Below are positions 1 through 12,940 of a DNA stretch of 64,000 nucleotides, one piece after another. Location: contig OX465112.1 of NCBI GenBank assembly GCA_949987565.1, forward strand, positions 19,193,361 through 19,257,360. The letters are read 5' to 3'. A program made the position numbers and the translations under genes. Each line of letters begins with the position of its first letter. The first letter of the stretch is position 1. The DNA comes from Luidia sarsii (taxonomy: Eukaryota > Echinodermata > Asteroidea > Paxillosida > Luidiidae). A model generated the notes under the pieces. The model made no database searches, had not been told where the DNA came from, and saw only the letters and a list, made by a program, of their open reading frames with translations.

Positions 1-740
1 CACCCAATCCCATTCCCAATACCCACTCCACACCCACCCAATCCCATTCCCAATACCCACTCCACACCTACCCAATCCCATTCCCAATACCCACTCCACA
101 CCCACCCAATCCCATTCCCAATACCCACTCCACATCCATCCAATCCCATTCCCAATACCCACTCCACACCCACCCAATCCCATTCCCAATACCCACTCCA
201 CACCCACCCAATCCCAATACCCACTCCACACCCAACCAATCCCATTCCCAATACCCACTCCACACCCACCCAATCCCATTCCCAATACCCACTCCACACC
301 CATCCAATCCCATTCCCAATACCCACTCCATACCCACCTCAATCCCATTCCCAATACCCACTCCACACCCACCCAATCCCAATACCCACTCCACACCCAA
401 CCAATCCCATTCCCAATACCCACTCCACACCCACCCAATCCCATTCCCAATACCCACTCCACACCCATCCAATCCCATTCCCAATACCCACTCCATACCC
501 ACCTCAATCCCAATCTCCACATCAATCCCAATACCCACTCCACACCCATCCAATCCCATTCCCAATACCCACTCCACACCCATCCAATCCCATTCCCAAT
601 ACCCACTCCATACCCACCCAATCCCATTCCCAATACCCACTCAACACCCACCCACACCCACCTCAATCCCAATCCACACCCACCCAATCCCATTCCCAAT
701 CCCCACTCTACACCCATCCAATCCCAATCTCAATCCCCAT
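1..740. repeat. 34-bp C-rich satellite array
   Basis: Tandem units of 34 bp made of CCCAATCCCATT, CCCAATACCCACT and CCACACCCA blocks, with shorter variants that drop the CCCATT block. The array begins beyond the left edge and decays after about 700. The opposite strand has GGG runs every 5-8 bases. Open frames here are repeat artefacts. Confidence 0.95.
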
Positions 741-1299
741 CACCATCACCACCCCGGACCCTCACCCCACCCCCACCCCAATGCCCACCGCCACCACCGG
801 CCCCAGGCCCGTCACGATACCCCCTATACCGAAACCGAGACCCCTCCCTGAATTTGGCCTTTTGCAAGGTCATCTCGATTATAAATGATCGCCCTCCCCC
901 CCCCAAAAAAAAGCAATAAAGAAACCAAACTGGTGACAAATTATGCCAGTGACATGAAAAGACTAACCGACCCTTGGCTGTCGATCACGCACCTCTTATT
1001 TTGGCAAAAGAAGAAAACCAAACCTAAAACAAAACCCCGAGCGACTCCAAGTGTTTCCCTTGTCCAGAAAGCCAGCCTGATTGAGTGTTGAAAGCCGCCT
1101 CAATTGCCCAGTTGACCTCTAACCCCAAATGGTGCCCTTGGGGGCAGGGAGGGGGAGGAGGACCGGGGGGGGGGGCAGCGTTTTCATTTCGTTCAGGGTC
1201 GACGCGGCGATGATTCTGTCAGTGTAACGCTTCTCCGATCCCCCGCATAAAAGGTCGCCAATATTGTTCACCCGGAATGCTAACAACACTGGCCGTCAT
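741..1299. other. Unique sequence, no gene seen
   Basis: Decayed edge of the satellite, short C and G homopolymers (894-904, 1164-1174) and otherwise unremarkable sequence. No splice-bounded coding stretch is evident. Confidence 0.5.
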
Positions 1300-1975
<676 letters not shown>

Positions 1976-2569
1976 TGGAGGGAGTGAGAGAGAGACCCCA
2001 GCCTACCCGTTTCACTTTCGAGGACTATGCTAATACTCAATAAAAACCTAATCTGGTCAGTAGTCCCCCCGGCCCCCAGATACAGCCAGATAAAGACCAC
2101 GGAATCCGAGCCGCGCGCATTCTAGGTCGATACGTCAACGCTGTTATAAACCGATTGTAAATCATTTTTCAAGTACGAGGGGAGTATTACGAAGGGGGAT
2201 GGGAGGGAGGGAGGGAGGGATTGAGGGAGGGATGGAAGGAGGGGGAGGGAGAGGGGGGGGGGTCGAGTGATATCTTCGTGCCGTCTGATTTACGGTCTGC
2301 GTATTTCTTTCAGGGCCCGCTATGGGAATCGGATAGGCGCTTTTGGAGCTAATTAGATCGCATGCACCGTGTCATGCGAGTGCTTTTTGAAATTCGACTG
2401 TGGACAGGAGTGTGCGGAAGAGGTGCGCGTGATTTTAAGAGAGGGGGGTTGGGGTCAAGACTTGACTCGCTGTGGAATTGCGCCTCGCTCCGGATTGGGT
2501 CCAATGGCTGTATTTTCCTTTTTCACACAAGTAGAGACATCTGTGTGTTGCTAAATGATGAGTGGTGAT
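1976..2569. other. Unique sequence with a GGGA tract
   Basis: Mostly unique sequence. A GGGA-rich purine tract occupies 2190-2262. No recognisable gene. Confidence 0.5.
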
Positions 2570-3180
2570 GTCTGTTTGTTTGTTTGTCTGTTTGGTTGAT
2601 TGGTTGGGTGGGTGGATGGTTGGTTGGATTGTTGGTTGGTTTGATGGTTTGTTGATTTGACTGTTGTTGTGTGGGTTTGTTGTTTGGTTGGTTGGTGTTG
2701 CGTGGTTGATTGGTTGTGTAGGTGGATGGTTGGTTTGTTTGGTTTGTTGGTTTGATGGTTTGTTGGTTGGACGGTTGATGTGTGGGTTGGTTGTTTGGTT
2801 GGTTGGTGTTGCGTGGTTGATTGGTTGGGTGGGTGGATGGTTGGTTTGTTGGTTGGTTGGTTTGATGGTTTGTTGGTTGGACGGTCGATGTGTGGGTTGG
2901 TTGTTTGTTTAGTTGGTGTTGCGTGGTTGATTGGTTGGGTGGGTGGATGGTTGGTTGGTTGGTTGGTTGGTTGGTTGGTTTGATGGTTGGTTGATTGGAC
3001 GGTTGATGTGTGGGTTGGTTGTTTGGTTGGTTGCTTGGTTGCTTGGATGAGTTGTTGGTAGATTGGTTGGTTGGTTAGTAGATTTCTTGGTTTGTTGGTT
3101 GGTTGGTTGGTTGCTTGGATGGTGAGTTGGTAGATTGTTTGGTTGGTTAGTAGGTTGGTTGTTGGGTTGGACGCTTGATC
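2570..3180. repeat. TTGG array with ~111-bp higher-order unit
   Basis: GGTT/TTGG tetramers organised into a higher-order repeat: the word GTTGCGTGGTTGATTGG recurs near 2697, 2808 and 2918, and a diverged fourth unit starts near 2998. Unit length is 110-118 bp. Confidence 0.9.
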
Positions 3181-3545
3181 GTTTTTGTTCTTGTTCTTCG
3201 TAGTGCAGTCGCGAGGAATGGCGATTTTCAGAGGGTGAGCGAATCGCCGACGATTCCTCCAATAGACTACCCGTCAAATCTACCTTGACAGATCACACCG
3301 GCCGCAATGCGGTCATTCTGAAGGACTTCCTCTGTCCCCAAACCCGAAATGAGTCAGCCCTGACGTTGGGGGCACATCTGGTTCGTGTCAAGGGTCGTGA
3401 GAGTGGAAGACTTTGGGAGAGATTACCCGGCTGACGAAGGGGTTGGACGGGAGCTGCGGTATGGGACTGATTGGTTTAGAAGATGGTCGAAGAACTCGAG
3501 TCATTATTTCCCGCAACTCTGAACTCGGACTTCGATGTTAACTGC
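3181..3545. other. Unique sequence, no gene seen
   Basis: No repeat, RNA gene or coding exon could be recognised here. Confidence 0.4.
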
Positions 3546-3751
3546 GGCCGTTGACGAAATGAAGGCTTAGGCTCGGGCTGAGACTTCGTCTCCGTCTGAT
3601 AAAACCTGAAAATCCAGGTTGTGGTTTGTTTCCGAATTTGAAGGTTTGTTGGCTTGATAGGTACAGTGTTTACCAAGAAACTGGGGCCAAATACGTTTGT
3701 TTATAGATGCCTGTGTTATTATAACGAGTAAGATAAATATGACCGAAACGG
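3546..3751 (+). mobile_element. MITE-like element, GGCCGTTT family, copy A
   Basis: Matches the family also seen at 19838, 51523 and 52855: starts GGCCGTTGACGAAATGAAGG, then a TTAGGCTCGGGC block, the internal AAACCTG..CAGGTTGTGG segment and GGGGCCAAA. The right terminal inverted repeat is truncated to GACCGAAACGG. Non-coding. Confidence 0.75.
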
Positions 3752-4190
3752 TCTATGAGTCCGTTGCATTGCAACAGGCGTGCCATTATTCGGCCCTATC
3801 CCGTCTGTTGCGTCATACCAGCGATGACCTCTCAGGCTCAGCGTGTCGAATCAAGCGTGACCTGCGTGGTTACCAGCGTTGATGGCCTTCGTCGTCTCCC
3901 CGCGGTCAACTCCAAGCATAGAGCTCTAGGATCTGAGAAACCCGTGCCTGCACCATCTTGGTTCCCTTGAATCTAAGAGCCAGTATTAGACTTTCCTCTC
4001 CCCAAGCTGCCCCGTATGGCCCGTTTCGTGCGCACCCCGTTCGGTCGACGAATTAACCGGCCGTGAAAACAACAATGTAGCCAATTACGCGGCCATTACC
4101 ACAGCCGAGCCACGCGGTCCATAAATCTGACAGCCGGGCTCGTAAAAGGTCAGCGACTGTAGGGGGCGCCCTTGTGACCTTCGCTCCAAT
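3752..4190. other. Unique sequence, no gene seen
   Basis: CpG-containing unique sequence with short open frames only. Confidence 0.4.
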
Positions 4191-4440
4191 GAAAGGAGAA
4201 AGAGAGAGACAGAGAGGGGGAGAGGGGGAGAAAGAGAGAGATAGGGAGAGAGGGTGATAGAGATGGAGAGGGGGAGAGGGGGAGAAAGAGAGAGATAGGG
4301 AGAGAGAGGGAGAGGGGTGCGAGAGAGAGAGAGAGAGGGGAGAAAGAGAGAGCAAGAGAGAGAGGGAGGAGGAGAGAGGGATAGGGAGAGGGGTTGAGAT
4401 AGAGAGGGAGGGAAGGAGAGAGAGAGAGTGAGAGAGAGCC
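4191..4440. repeat. GA-rich microsatellite tract
   Basis: GAGAGA and GGGGAGA units, with an internally duplicated block of about 60 bp (compare 4210-4260 with 4262-4310). Confidence 0.9.
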
Positions 4441-5165
4441 AAATGATCGCTCAATCGGCCTGCTGAATGACAGGGTTAATATTTACCGACGGGTTCGCGG
4501 CAGTGACACTGATTTATGGAGGCCCGTCGTGGCTAGAGCCAGCTCGCTCCCTTCCAGTTCGCCGCCATTATGGATCTAACACATGGCGGAGTGGTGGGCA
4601 CCGTGGCCTCTAGGCGCTGATCCCGTACAGATCGCCCTGCCCTGCTTCGCACCGCGGGTTCAATTTGTCCGCGGAAAAGGCCAAGGCTCATGGATACCAA
4701 ATGAAACAAATGCGTATCAATCACCCACTTGATCCACATTTCCATCGCGTCAGAGTGATTCCTTGCACGTGGACGGGGCTTTGTGCGTTGGCTTCGCGCG
4801 TTAATCACTCGTTGGTTTGGCGCGGGACCTCTTCGCGCGTATTATACCTCTCTCCCCCTCCCTGCACCGAGACCCGTGTCGTCAATCTGCTAAGATGAGA
4901 TTGTGTTTCCTCGATCCCAGAGATGGTGTATACTGAAATGCTCTGCTCACACATGCTCTGACCCAGGGTGGTGACGATGTTATTGTTAATAGCCGTCCCC
5001 TTCAGGAACCTCTTGGCATATCACTTCTACCAATCCGATATACCAGAGAGATAAACGCAAGCATTCTATACAATCAACTAAGCAGTCTACATCGACCCCA
5101 TAACTAAGTGTCTCGTCGGCTGTATCACACGAGTCCCTGGATCGGAGAGGACCAGGGATGCTTGC
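4441..5165. other. Unique sequence, no gene seen
   Basis: Small open frames on both strands (for example 4533-4808 minus) resemble nothing I know and lack splice context. Confidence 0.4.
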
Positions 5166-5812
5166 GCTGGTTCCCCGCGCGAGATGGCATACAGATTAGC
5201 CCGTGGGGTTTGAGCGAACCAGGTGGATCCGTGCGAATTAGAGCACTGGCCCCTGCGGTATAGCTATCAGCTGTCCTTTCGCTGGTTCCCCGCGCGAGAT
5301 GGCCTACCGATAGCTCGTGGTGGTTGCAGCGAACCAGGTGGATCCGTGCGAATCAGAGCACTGGCCCCGCGGTATAGCTATCAGCTGTCCTTTCGCTGGT
5401 TCCCCGCGCGAGATGGCCTACCGATAGCTCGTGGTGGTTGCAGCGAACCAGGTGGAGATCACTGGCCCCCGTGGTATAGCTGTCAGTTGTCCCTCCGCTG
5501 GTTCCCCGCACCAGATGGCCTACCGATAGCCCGTGGGGGTTGAGCGAACCAGGTGGAGATCACTGGCCCCCGTGGTATAGCTGTCAGTTGTCCCTCCGCT
5601 GGTTCCCCGCGCCAGATGGCCTACCGATAGCCCGTGGGGGTTGCAGCGAACCAGGTGGAGATCACTGGCCCCCGTGGTATAGCTGTCAGTTGTCCCTCCG
5701 CTGGTTCCCCGCGCCAGATGGCCTACCGATAACCCGTTGGGGTTGCAGCGAACCAGGTGGAGCCGTGCGAATCGGATCACTGGCCCCCGCGGTATAGCTG
5801 TCAGCTGTCAGC
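5166..5812. repeat. Minisatellite with 114-115 and 101-102 bp units
   Basis: Six units starting GCTGGTTCCCCGC at 5166, 5281, 5395, 5497, 5598 and 5700. The first two spacings are 115 and 114 bp, the next three 102, 101 and 102 bp; the short form lacks a segment after CCAGGTGGA. The last unit regains the long form. Overlapping open frames are repeat shadows. Confidence 0.92.
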
Positions 5813-6097
5813 CGCGCGCGAATCCGTTCGGGACACCAGTGCGCTTCAACACAGGTGCTCTATTGGCGTCGCCGATACGCTAATAGATATACAGCCTGGA
5901 CGAATGTCAAGCTGTTTCTACGATTTCAAGATTGTCACTATTTCAGATTCGTGCCCACGCTCTTAAACCGTGATGAAAACCCAGGGCAACCTTCGCACGG
6001 TGCTGTGCCCGTGTGGATAGTCAGTGAGTTCATGCTCTATGTGAGTAGGCATGCCAGCAACCTATATAAATACTTCTACCAAAGACGCCTTATTTTG

Positions 6098-6340
6098 CTT
6101 CGAGAACAGGTCCTGCTTGGATTCGAAACGTCTGACCCTTCATACCTTTTGTATGATTTCAACAGAATCATTTGTTCTCAAATCTGTTTTCCCATCTTTT
6201 TTTATTTTGATCTGTATATCTTAAAGTGATATACCAAAAAATGTTGCAAACTGCTTACTGACTAAAATTACCAAAATGCAAATCTAAAAATTTAGTGGGC
6301 CTGACTTTTCGATCATAGCAGGACCTTTCTCAAAGAAAAG
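6098..6340. mobile_element. Hairpin-repeat element with inverted ends
   Basis: The CGAAACGTC-type hairpin repeat is present in + orientation at 6098-6141 and in - orientation at 6296-6336, flanking AT-rich sequence. The 6221-6300 part (TTAAAGTGATATAC..GTTGCAAACTGCTTACTGAC) recurs in inverse orientation at 48887-48962 and as a fragment at 58343-58373, so it belongs to the same element. Confidence 0.65.
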
Positions 6341-6365
6341 ATCTGTATATCTGTGTAACAATCAT

Positions 6366-6552
6366 TATGCAGCGGTTAATGGTTGAATTGCTTCTGACTG
6401 GCGCCCCCACCCCGGCAAAGACTAGTTGACTATTTGGGAAGGCTACCATCTAAGGGCTGGATAGCTCAGATGGTAAGACAAGATCGCATGTACGCAATAC
6501 CAGAGGTCTCGGGTTCAAGTCCCGGTCCTGTCAAAGTTGTCTTTGCCATTTG
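6366..6552 (+). mobile_element. tRNA-derived SINE, family 1
   Basis: A head (GGTTGAATTGCTTCTGACTG..CAAAGACTAGTTGACTAT) precedes a tRNA-like part with pol III A box TAGCTCAGATGG (6462-6473) and B box GGTTCAAGTCC (6512-6522), then a tail GTCAAAGTTGTCTTTGCC. The tRNA-like part is too degenerate to be a functional tRNA. Further copies lie near 17640, 36550, 45000 and 47250. Confidence 0.85.
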
Positions 6553-8979
6553 TTTTCAATCTGAAGTTCTTTTGTGTTAGGAAGACCACGACCATGCAGA
6601 TAGTTCCATATTGGGCGTGTCATTGAGATCTAAGAAGAAAGATGAAGATTTTATGTTAGATTGAGGGTATGACTATGACTATACCACAACTCACTCTCAT
6701 TATCACCCGTGTAATGGTGGAGGAATAAATGTTTAAATTTATTCCGTAGATGGCTGCAGGAAAAATGACGGTTGATGTATAAGCGATTATTAGTAAATAG
6801 CAAGATAGAACGGAGCGCTCAACCTCCGTAGCCTTACCTCAGTGAGTTGTTCTTCACGGCGTGACCTTTTTTTTCTTGAGGGCTGTTGCTCCCACGATTA
6901 TACCAGCCACGATTCCCCAGTGACACGAGGGTATTTGATCAAAGATTGGCTCGGGTGAGCGCGATATAGGTCATCAGACACGCCTGGCCCTCGTCGTTGC
7001 ACGATGGTGCGGAGGCGTTTCACAATCTGGTCCGATCTAGCGGTGTTTTGTTTCTCATCACGGGTCCCCCCCTGTGATTAGAATCGAGCTTTGTTTGTGT
7101 AGGCATGATAGTTATGGCAGTTGAGGTCGTTTATAGGGTGTATTGGACAAGTCCACAGTGTGCGCGAGACTTTCATCACCTTTTCCTCAAGCAAAACGTG
7201 ACGATCGCGTCATTTGGCCGTTGAAGGTTGTTACAGTTAGGTGATGGGGTAAGCTAGTGGCACGGTATATAAAACATGTCAGTTCGGAGAACGGGGGAAC
7301 TCGTGAACTTGTCAAGCCGACACAACGTCCATTATCATGTCGACAAGTACAGGCATGTGTTCCTTCTCACTAATTCTTCACCAGAGTCGACATGGCTCTT
7401 AGGGGTCTCCGTACAGTACTTATTACCGTTTGTCCATGCGCACTCCATGTTATTTACCAATTCACTCTGAAACACAGATTCACTCCCATACCTTGCCTAG
7501 TATAAACCAGCATGGACCCGTCACCACCACCATTCTACGCGCAGCCGACTAGTATATTATGAAGAACTAATTTTCGCAGTAATTCACTGCCCCGTTCAAC
7601 CGTGCGGAAAATACATGTCTGGAATCTAGCCAGAAACCGATCGTGTGTGTTTGTGCGATGCAGTCTTGCCATAGGCCTCTTGAGAAAAAGATCATCAGTT
7701 GACTTGACCCGTCCGATGTCGTTTCAACCGGATAGCCATCGTGTATTTGTCACCCCGGAGTCCAGTACAATCGGCTTTCTACGGGGGGGGGGGGGATTGT
7801 ATCAGTCGGACGAATTCAACCGGCACCCAACCGATAATCTTTTTGACAAGAGGCCATACGAAAGTAGAGTCGTGGACGGTTCTCATCAACAAACGTGATT
7901 TATAACCTCGATACGTACCGTAATCGCTCTGAAAGCGCTACATGAGTTTCTTCAGCGATGCTCGCTCGTTCTTGGAACTGGCCAAGACTGTGTACGCGTA
8001 CTTTCTTGTGGCATTATGGCCAATAGATTACTGTATAAACTATGTGCGTGCATGTGCGCGCACGTAATAACATGCAAGTAGAATGGTTAAGCTTATAGGC
8101 CTCTACACGTCCACAAATATTCATCGCGAAGTTCTTTTGAATGTATTTATTTCCCCTCCTATACCCATCACATTATATTACTCGGAACTTTTCAAGGACG
8201 CGCTTAACCGATGTTAACCTGAATACCTCCTCGTGGTCGCACGACATTCTCATGCAAATCATTTTGCAAAATTCTCAACGACTTAAATGACCGAAATTCA
8301 AATCTCGGAACTGTCGTGTGTCTGATGTTTCCCATTCTAGCAGAGCCTATCTGAAAGGTATAGACGTCTTTTCAATGACTTTTCAAGGTAACCCATGAGT
8401 TCACCCCCCACGCAATCTATACGACACGTCACCGACGAAAGAATTCAGAAACTTTCCGTCCCAGTGGAGACGTGAGAGAGAGAGAGAGCCTCCCTCCCTC
8501 TCCTCCCGATCCTCGGAGCGATCGAGAGGCAGAGATGGTGGGGTGTCAGAGCGGGCACGGTGGCCCTTGTGCCCTCTCCCCTCTCCTCCCGATTGCCCCC
8601 GCCGTTCGATCGGGCCTCGGGACGGCGGGCGAGGTGGCGTTCTCACGCCTCCGACTGTCCGCCCCGGCTCCCTCTCCTCCCCCCACTCTCCCCACCTGAG
8701 TTACGATCGCGCAACTGCATCGCGGATCCAGCAACAACAGCATTGGCGAGCAAGCACGCTGCGCGGCCTGTATTCTCTATCTCTGCCGGCTGTTTTACGG
8801 CCACCAGCCATCCCAACCTACTGCCTCTCGTTTTTCATGTGTTCCCGCGTCCCCCGGTCGGTGACGCAGTCTCTCTTCCAGTCGGGACAAAGTGTCCAGT
8901 GTTGCTGGCCTGTTTAGGGTTTGTTGTTGCCTGTCACCGTTCGGCTCATGTTACAAGGAGAGATTGACTTCGGCTTAAC
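6553..8979. other. Unique sequence, no gene seen
   Basis: About 2.4 kb with no repeat family I recognise. 8470-8710 is GC- and CpG-rich, with CTCTCCTCCC repeats on either side of a small inverted structure. Short open frames (7276-7470, 7602-7898, 8543-8917) have no family resemblance. Could hold an unrecognised promoter or exon. Confidence 0.4.
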
Positions 8980-9473
8980 TGGGCAGAGGACGCAGAGCAC
9001 TAAATCGACACGAGACGGCCCCGCCGAACTTGTGATCTGAAAGTGTGTGTCCCACTTTGTTCCAATGAGGGTTTTTCTTTGCCACGCAGGCAATTCAAGT
9101 GAAGCGTAAGACAGTCGGGGATTCAATGTTCACTTTCGTGTGTAATTTGAAACATCTAACTTATATATAAGGCTATAAATGTGGCTCTATTCGGCTGTGG
9201 AAGTGGAGAGATGCTATACAAAATCCTTGCCGAAATTCGGCTTGGACGACTACACGTTTTCGTTTTTTGTTTTTTGGGGCTGGGGGTAATTATCAGAAAA
9301 TCCAATTGGATGAGAACACCAAAATTGAAAAGAAATTGAGAGATGAAGGTGCAAACTACAATTTTCAGTATAGCTACAAGAACTGAGAGACTTTTGGGCG
9401 TGGGATAATTGGCTTTGAAAGTGAGTGTTTTTGTAATGCGTTCTATGGGAGTTCGATTTAGTGTTCTACACCC
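8980..9473 (+). mobile_element. 483-bp-family element, diverged copy 1
   Basis: Shares with the next element the words AATGTGGCTCTATTCGGCTG, TCCTTGCCGAAATTCGGCTT and GAACTGAGAGACTTTTGGGC, ending GTGTTCTACACCC. Offset between equivalent positions in the two copies is about 503 bp. No coding capacity. Confidence 0.75.
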
Positions 9474-9477
9474 TTAT

Positions 9478-9960
9478 GGGTGCAGCACACAAAATCCATC
9501 CAAGATGTCTCCGCCGAGCTGATTATCATAAAGTGTGTACCCACAACTTTTTTTTAATAAGGGGTCTTTGGAGGCTAATTAACTGATACATTATAGAACA
9601 AGTGAAGCTTAAGACAACCTGGGGGTTCACTCTTCAATTTGGTATGAAATTTGGACCATATCTGGCTTTAAATGTGGCCCTATTTGGCTGCGGAAGTGGA
9701 GGGGTCCATCTCAAAATCCTTGCAGAAATTCGGCTTGGACGACTAGACATTTTGGGGGTGTTTTTTCTGGGGGTAATTAGCAAAAAATCTAATCGGCTAA
9801 GGGCACTAAAATTGAAAAGAATCTGAGAGATGAAGGTCCAAACTACAATTTTAAGTATAGCTACAAGAACTGAGAGACTTTTGGGCATGGGATAATTGGC
9901 TTTGAAAGTGAGTGTTTTTGTACAGTGTTCAATGGGAGCTCGATTTAGTGTTCTGCACCC
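9478..9960 (+). mobile_element. 483-bp non-autonomous DNA-transposon-like element
   Basis: Begins GGGTGCAGCACA and ends TGTTCTGCACCC, terminal inverted repeats of about 12 bp with one mismatch. The bases TTAT flank both sides (9474-9477 and 9961-9964), a plausible target-site duplication. No open frame for a transposase, so non-autonomous. A same-length copy in reverse orientation lies at 50133-50616. Superfamily not assigned. Confidence 0.75.
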
Positions 9961-10387
9961 TTATGCGAACCAAAAGTTATCGAGCGCCCTCTTGCGGCAC
10001 ATGGTTGCTTTCAAATGATTTTCAAGCTCGTGGTATACTGCTACATAACCCTGTCATTGATTGGAGGAAGAAGGACCTTTCTTAAAGGCAGGTCCTGCTA
10101 GGTCCTGCTAGAATCGAAACGTCAGGCCCTCTTCTAAGTCAATAAGTGAGGTAGCCTTCAGCACTTTTTGTGTCTAACTCTATCCGCCGACATTGTTCAG
10201 TAGTTATGGTGTGCATGTATTGATATGATATTTTGAACTGATAGTTCTGTGCCTGTTCAAAGTCATCCAGCGTGGAATGGAATGAAAAAAGCCAAGTAAT
10301 CTACTTCGTGAGACTGCCGTTAATTACTGCGGGCTGGGAGATTTCGCACGACACTCTTGTTAATAAAAGTGAGCATGGTAGAATGAC
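9961..10387. other. Unique sequence with hairpin repeat
   Basis: 10072-10130 contains a partially duplicated hairpin repeat (AGGTCCTGCTAGGTCCTGCT then AATCGAAACGTCAGGCCC). The remainder is unremarkable. Confidence 0.55.
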
Positions 10388-10614
10388 ATGGGGCCACAGG
10401 GAGAGAGGGAGAGAGAGGCGAAGTCACGAAAATTGATAATTGTCAGACGGCAGCTGCAGTCTGGTCCGTCTCACGCACGCGAGCAGCGCAATGGCACGGA
10501 GAAAGAGGGGGAGAGAGGGAGAAGGAGAGAGAGCGAGCTAGAGGTGGAGAGAGCGATAGAAAGATGGAGAGAAGGGGAGAGGAAGAGAGGGGGATAGCGA
10601 TAGAGAGAGAGAGG

Positions 10615-10650
<36 letters not shown>

Positions 10651-11085
10651 GAAGGAGAGAAGTTGAGACGGAGAGAGAACAGACGGAGAGAGGGAGAGAG
10701 GGAGAGAGCGATAGAGGGAGGGCGAGAAAGGGAGAGTGAGAGAGAAGGAGGGAAGGGGAGAGGGACAGAGGGACAGACGGAGAGAGGGGGAGAGGAGAGC
10801 GATACAAAGAGGAAGAGAAACAGAGAAGGGGAGAGGGAGATGGCGATGGAAGGAGGAAGAGAAAGAGAGAGGAGAGTGGAGAGGGAGCGAGGGAGAGGGA
10901 GGTTAAGAGAGATACTGGCGAGAGAGAGAGGGAAGGAGATCGAGAGAGGTGGAGAGAAAGGAAGAGGGAGGGAGAGATAGAGAGAGGTGAAGATAGGGAC
11001 ATAGGGACAGAGGGAAAGAGGGGCAGAGAGACACACAGACAGGGAGACAGAGGGACAGTGAAGAGAGTAGGTGGCGGAGAGAGAG
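10388..11085. repeat. GA-rich microsatellite tract
   Basis: Almost entirely purine on + (GAGAGG, GGGAGAGA, GACAGAGG units), with one 60-bp non-repeat interruption at 10430-10495. Open frames of up to 241 codons on the - strand are Ser/Leu-rich artefacts. Confidence 0.93.
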
Positions 11086-12940
11086 AAATGTATTGCGCGC
11101 CCGGCGTGACATTTTTTAATACCATAACGGCATTTCGGCGCGCCATAGGCGAGGGTCTATAACGCACCCGCCGTGGCGAGGTTGGGCGTGCATGTGAGCC
11201 GCGGCGAACGCGGTGCGATAACGTGCGGCGAATCCGACAGGGAGGCTGGGCTCGCGATGTCACTGTTGCACTCGATCGTGCAGGCGGGACGCGTGGTCGA
11301 CCGACTTAGCCGTGTCAACGGTCTCTCGTCGCGCGGGGCGGGGAGGAGAGGCTATGTGGGCACCGGTGCGGTCTGTCACGTCGCCGTCGCTCGCCCGGAG
11401 ATCCCTCGGACAGACTCCGGCGCTGACACGCCTCGCATTCTTCCTGGGACTTCCACCGCGCGTGCCTCTGGTTGTCACGGGCTGAAGCTATGACACAGCT
11501 CAGTTTGCATCGCGATAACTTATTTGGGGAAAACATGATGAATTATCTTTGCCTAACAGAAAAAACTCGATTTTACTTTGTTGTATTTAAATGTGAAAAA
11601 GCTGCATGGCGTATATCTGGTCGGGCGTTGATTTCACAGAGCCTTATACGATGCATCGTAAGTCAGCTCACGATGGATAACCCATCGTTAGTTGTGACAC
11701 ACTGTATGATTTCATGTGCATTGCTTATCGTCTTGCTATTGATCGTAAGTTATGATGGGTTTGGTGGAATCGGCCACTGGTATCACCACGTCCACACGTT
11801 GAACGTTGGTATTGTAGTTGTGATCAAGACATTGTCGGTATTGGGCAGACTTGTATAAGTCGTGACTCGGACTCGGACTCGGACTCGGAGTGAAAACACA
11901 ACTTCGCAGGCGTAAACAATCCCCACGCAACCCCAGCAAACACGACTTTCTTCGCGCCAGTTGCAACGGACGGTCACTCGCTCGCCAATTTGCTCGTTGA
12001 CAGCAAACACCCGCATCCTTGAACAAAAAAGGGGGGTGGGGGAATGATGTGGATTGGTCGTGGCACGTGGAAGATATGAGGCCGGGATCTCCTCTGGATA
12101 GTCTGACCTTTGAGGTCACCTTTCAAGGTCAAAAAGTCAACCGTTTATGGCCCCTAACCCATAGCAGAAGTTATTGGTCTCTGTCGAAAGATGGTCGCTA
12201 TAACATTCCCCGACAGCTCCGCTTGTAAACCGGCCCGTGCCATTTATTGTGGTAAGCGAGTATTTTTTATAATTTTTGCAATTTGGTTTCTCTCTCGGAT
12301 CACGCGGAATTGTTTTCCTCCAGCGTCTGTCCGTTTGACACTGGAGCGGGGATTGAGAGTTGGGATTTGCCACCGAGAGCCGTGGTGGTTCCGGATGATT
12401 AACGAGCCAGGGAAAGCGAGGAGACGGAGCCACGACCCCCCGCGCTGACTAGTGTTGTTCTCATCACCGGCAAACATCCGTTTCTCATCCCCCTGTCGCT
12501 CTGTCCGGGGCATTCCGTCACCAGACTACAGCGCTCGCTGCGTCTTTTTTTTCTTCGATGTAGCTGGTTTTATTGGGTGGGAGAGTTGGTGGTTGTTACA
12601 CGAAGTTTCGGTGATCGGAGGAAACAGGGAATGGGAAAAACAGACCGCCTTTTACCTCTCGGTTTGAGACCCCCCCCCTTAGTTTTTTTGGGGGGCAGAT
12701 GTGGGCCGGCGCGTAACGAATGGATTTACGGAGCGCGAGCGATAGGCGGACCCGGGTATTGAGTCGGCATTCAATGGGGAGGGGGTCTGTCTTCGCGGCT
12801 CAATCATCGCGTTTTGCCTCGACCTCAGCGCAAAATAGATTTGGAATGAGGGGGCTACGGGGTAGGGGGTATTAGTGCCGGCCAGTCCTGTCCATCGACG
12901 GTTGATGGGGGGGAGGGAGGAGGGGATGCCGACACGCCCA
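11086..12940. other. Unique sequence, no gene seen
   Basis: 11100-11480 is CpG-dense and could be an unmethylated promoter-like island, but its 106-codon frame has no recognisable domain. 11868-11891 is a short GGACTC repeat. No other feature was recognised. Confidence 0.4.

Noticed and set aside
6459..6535. tRNA gene
   Set aside because: A and B boxes are present but the cloverleaf is degenerate and the unit recurs as part of a SINE.
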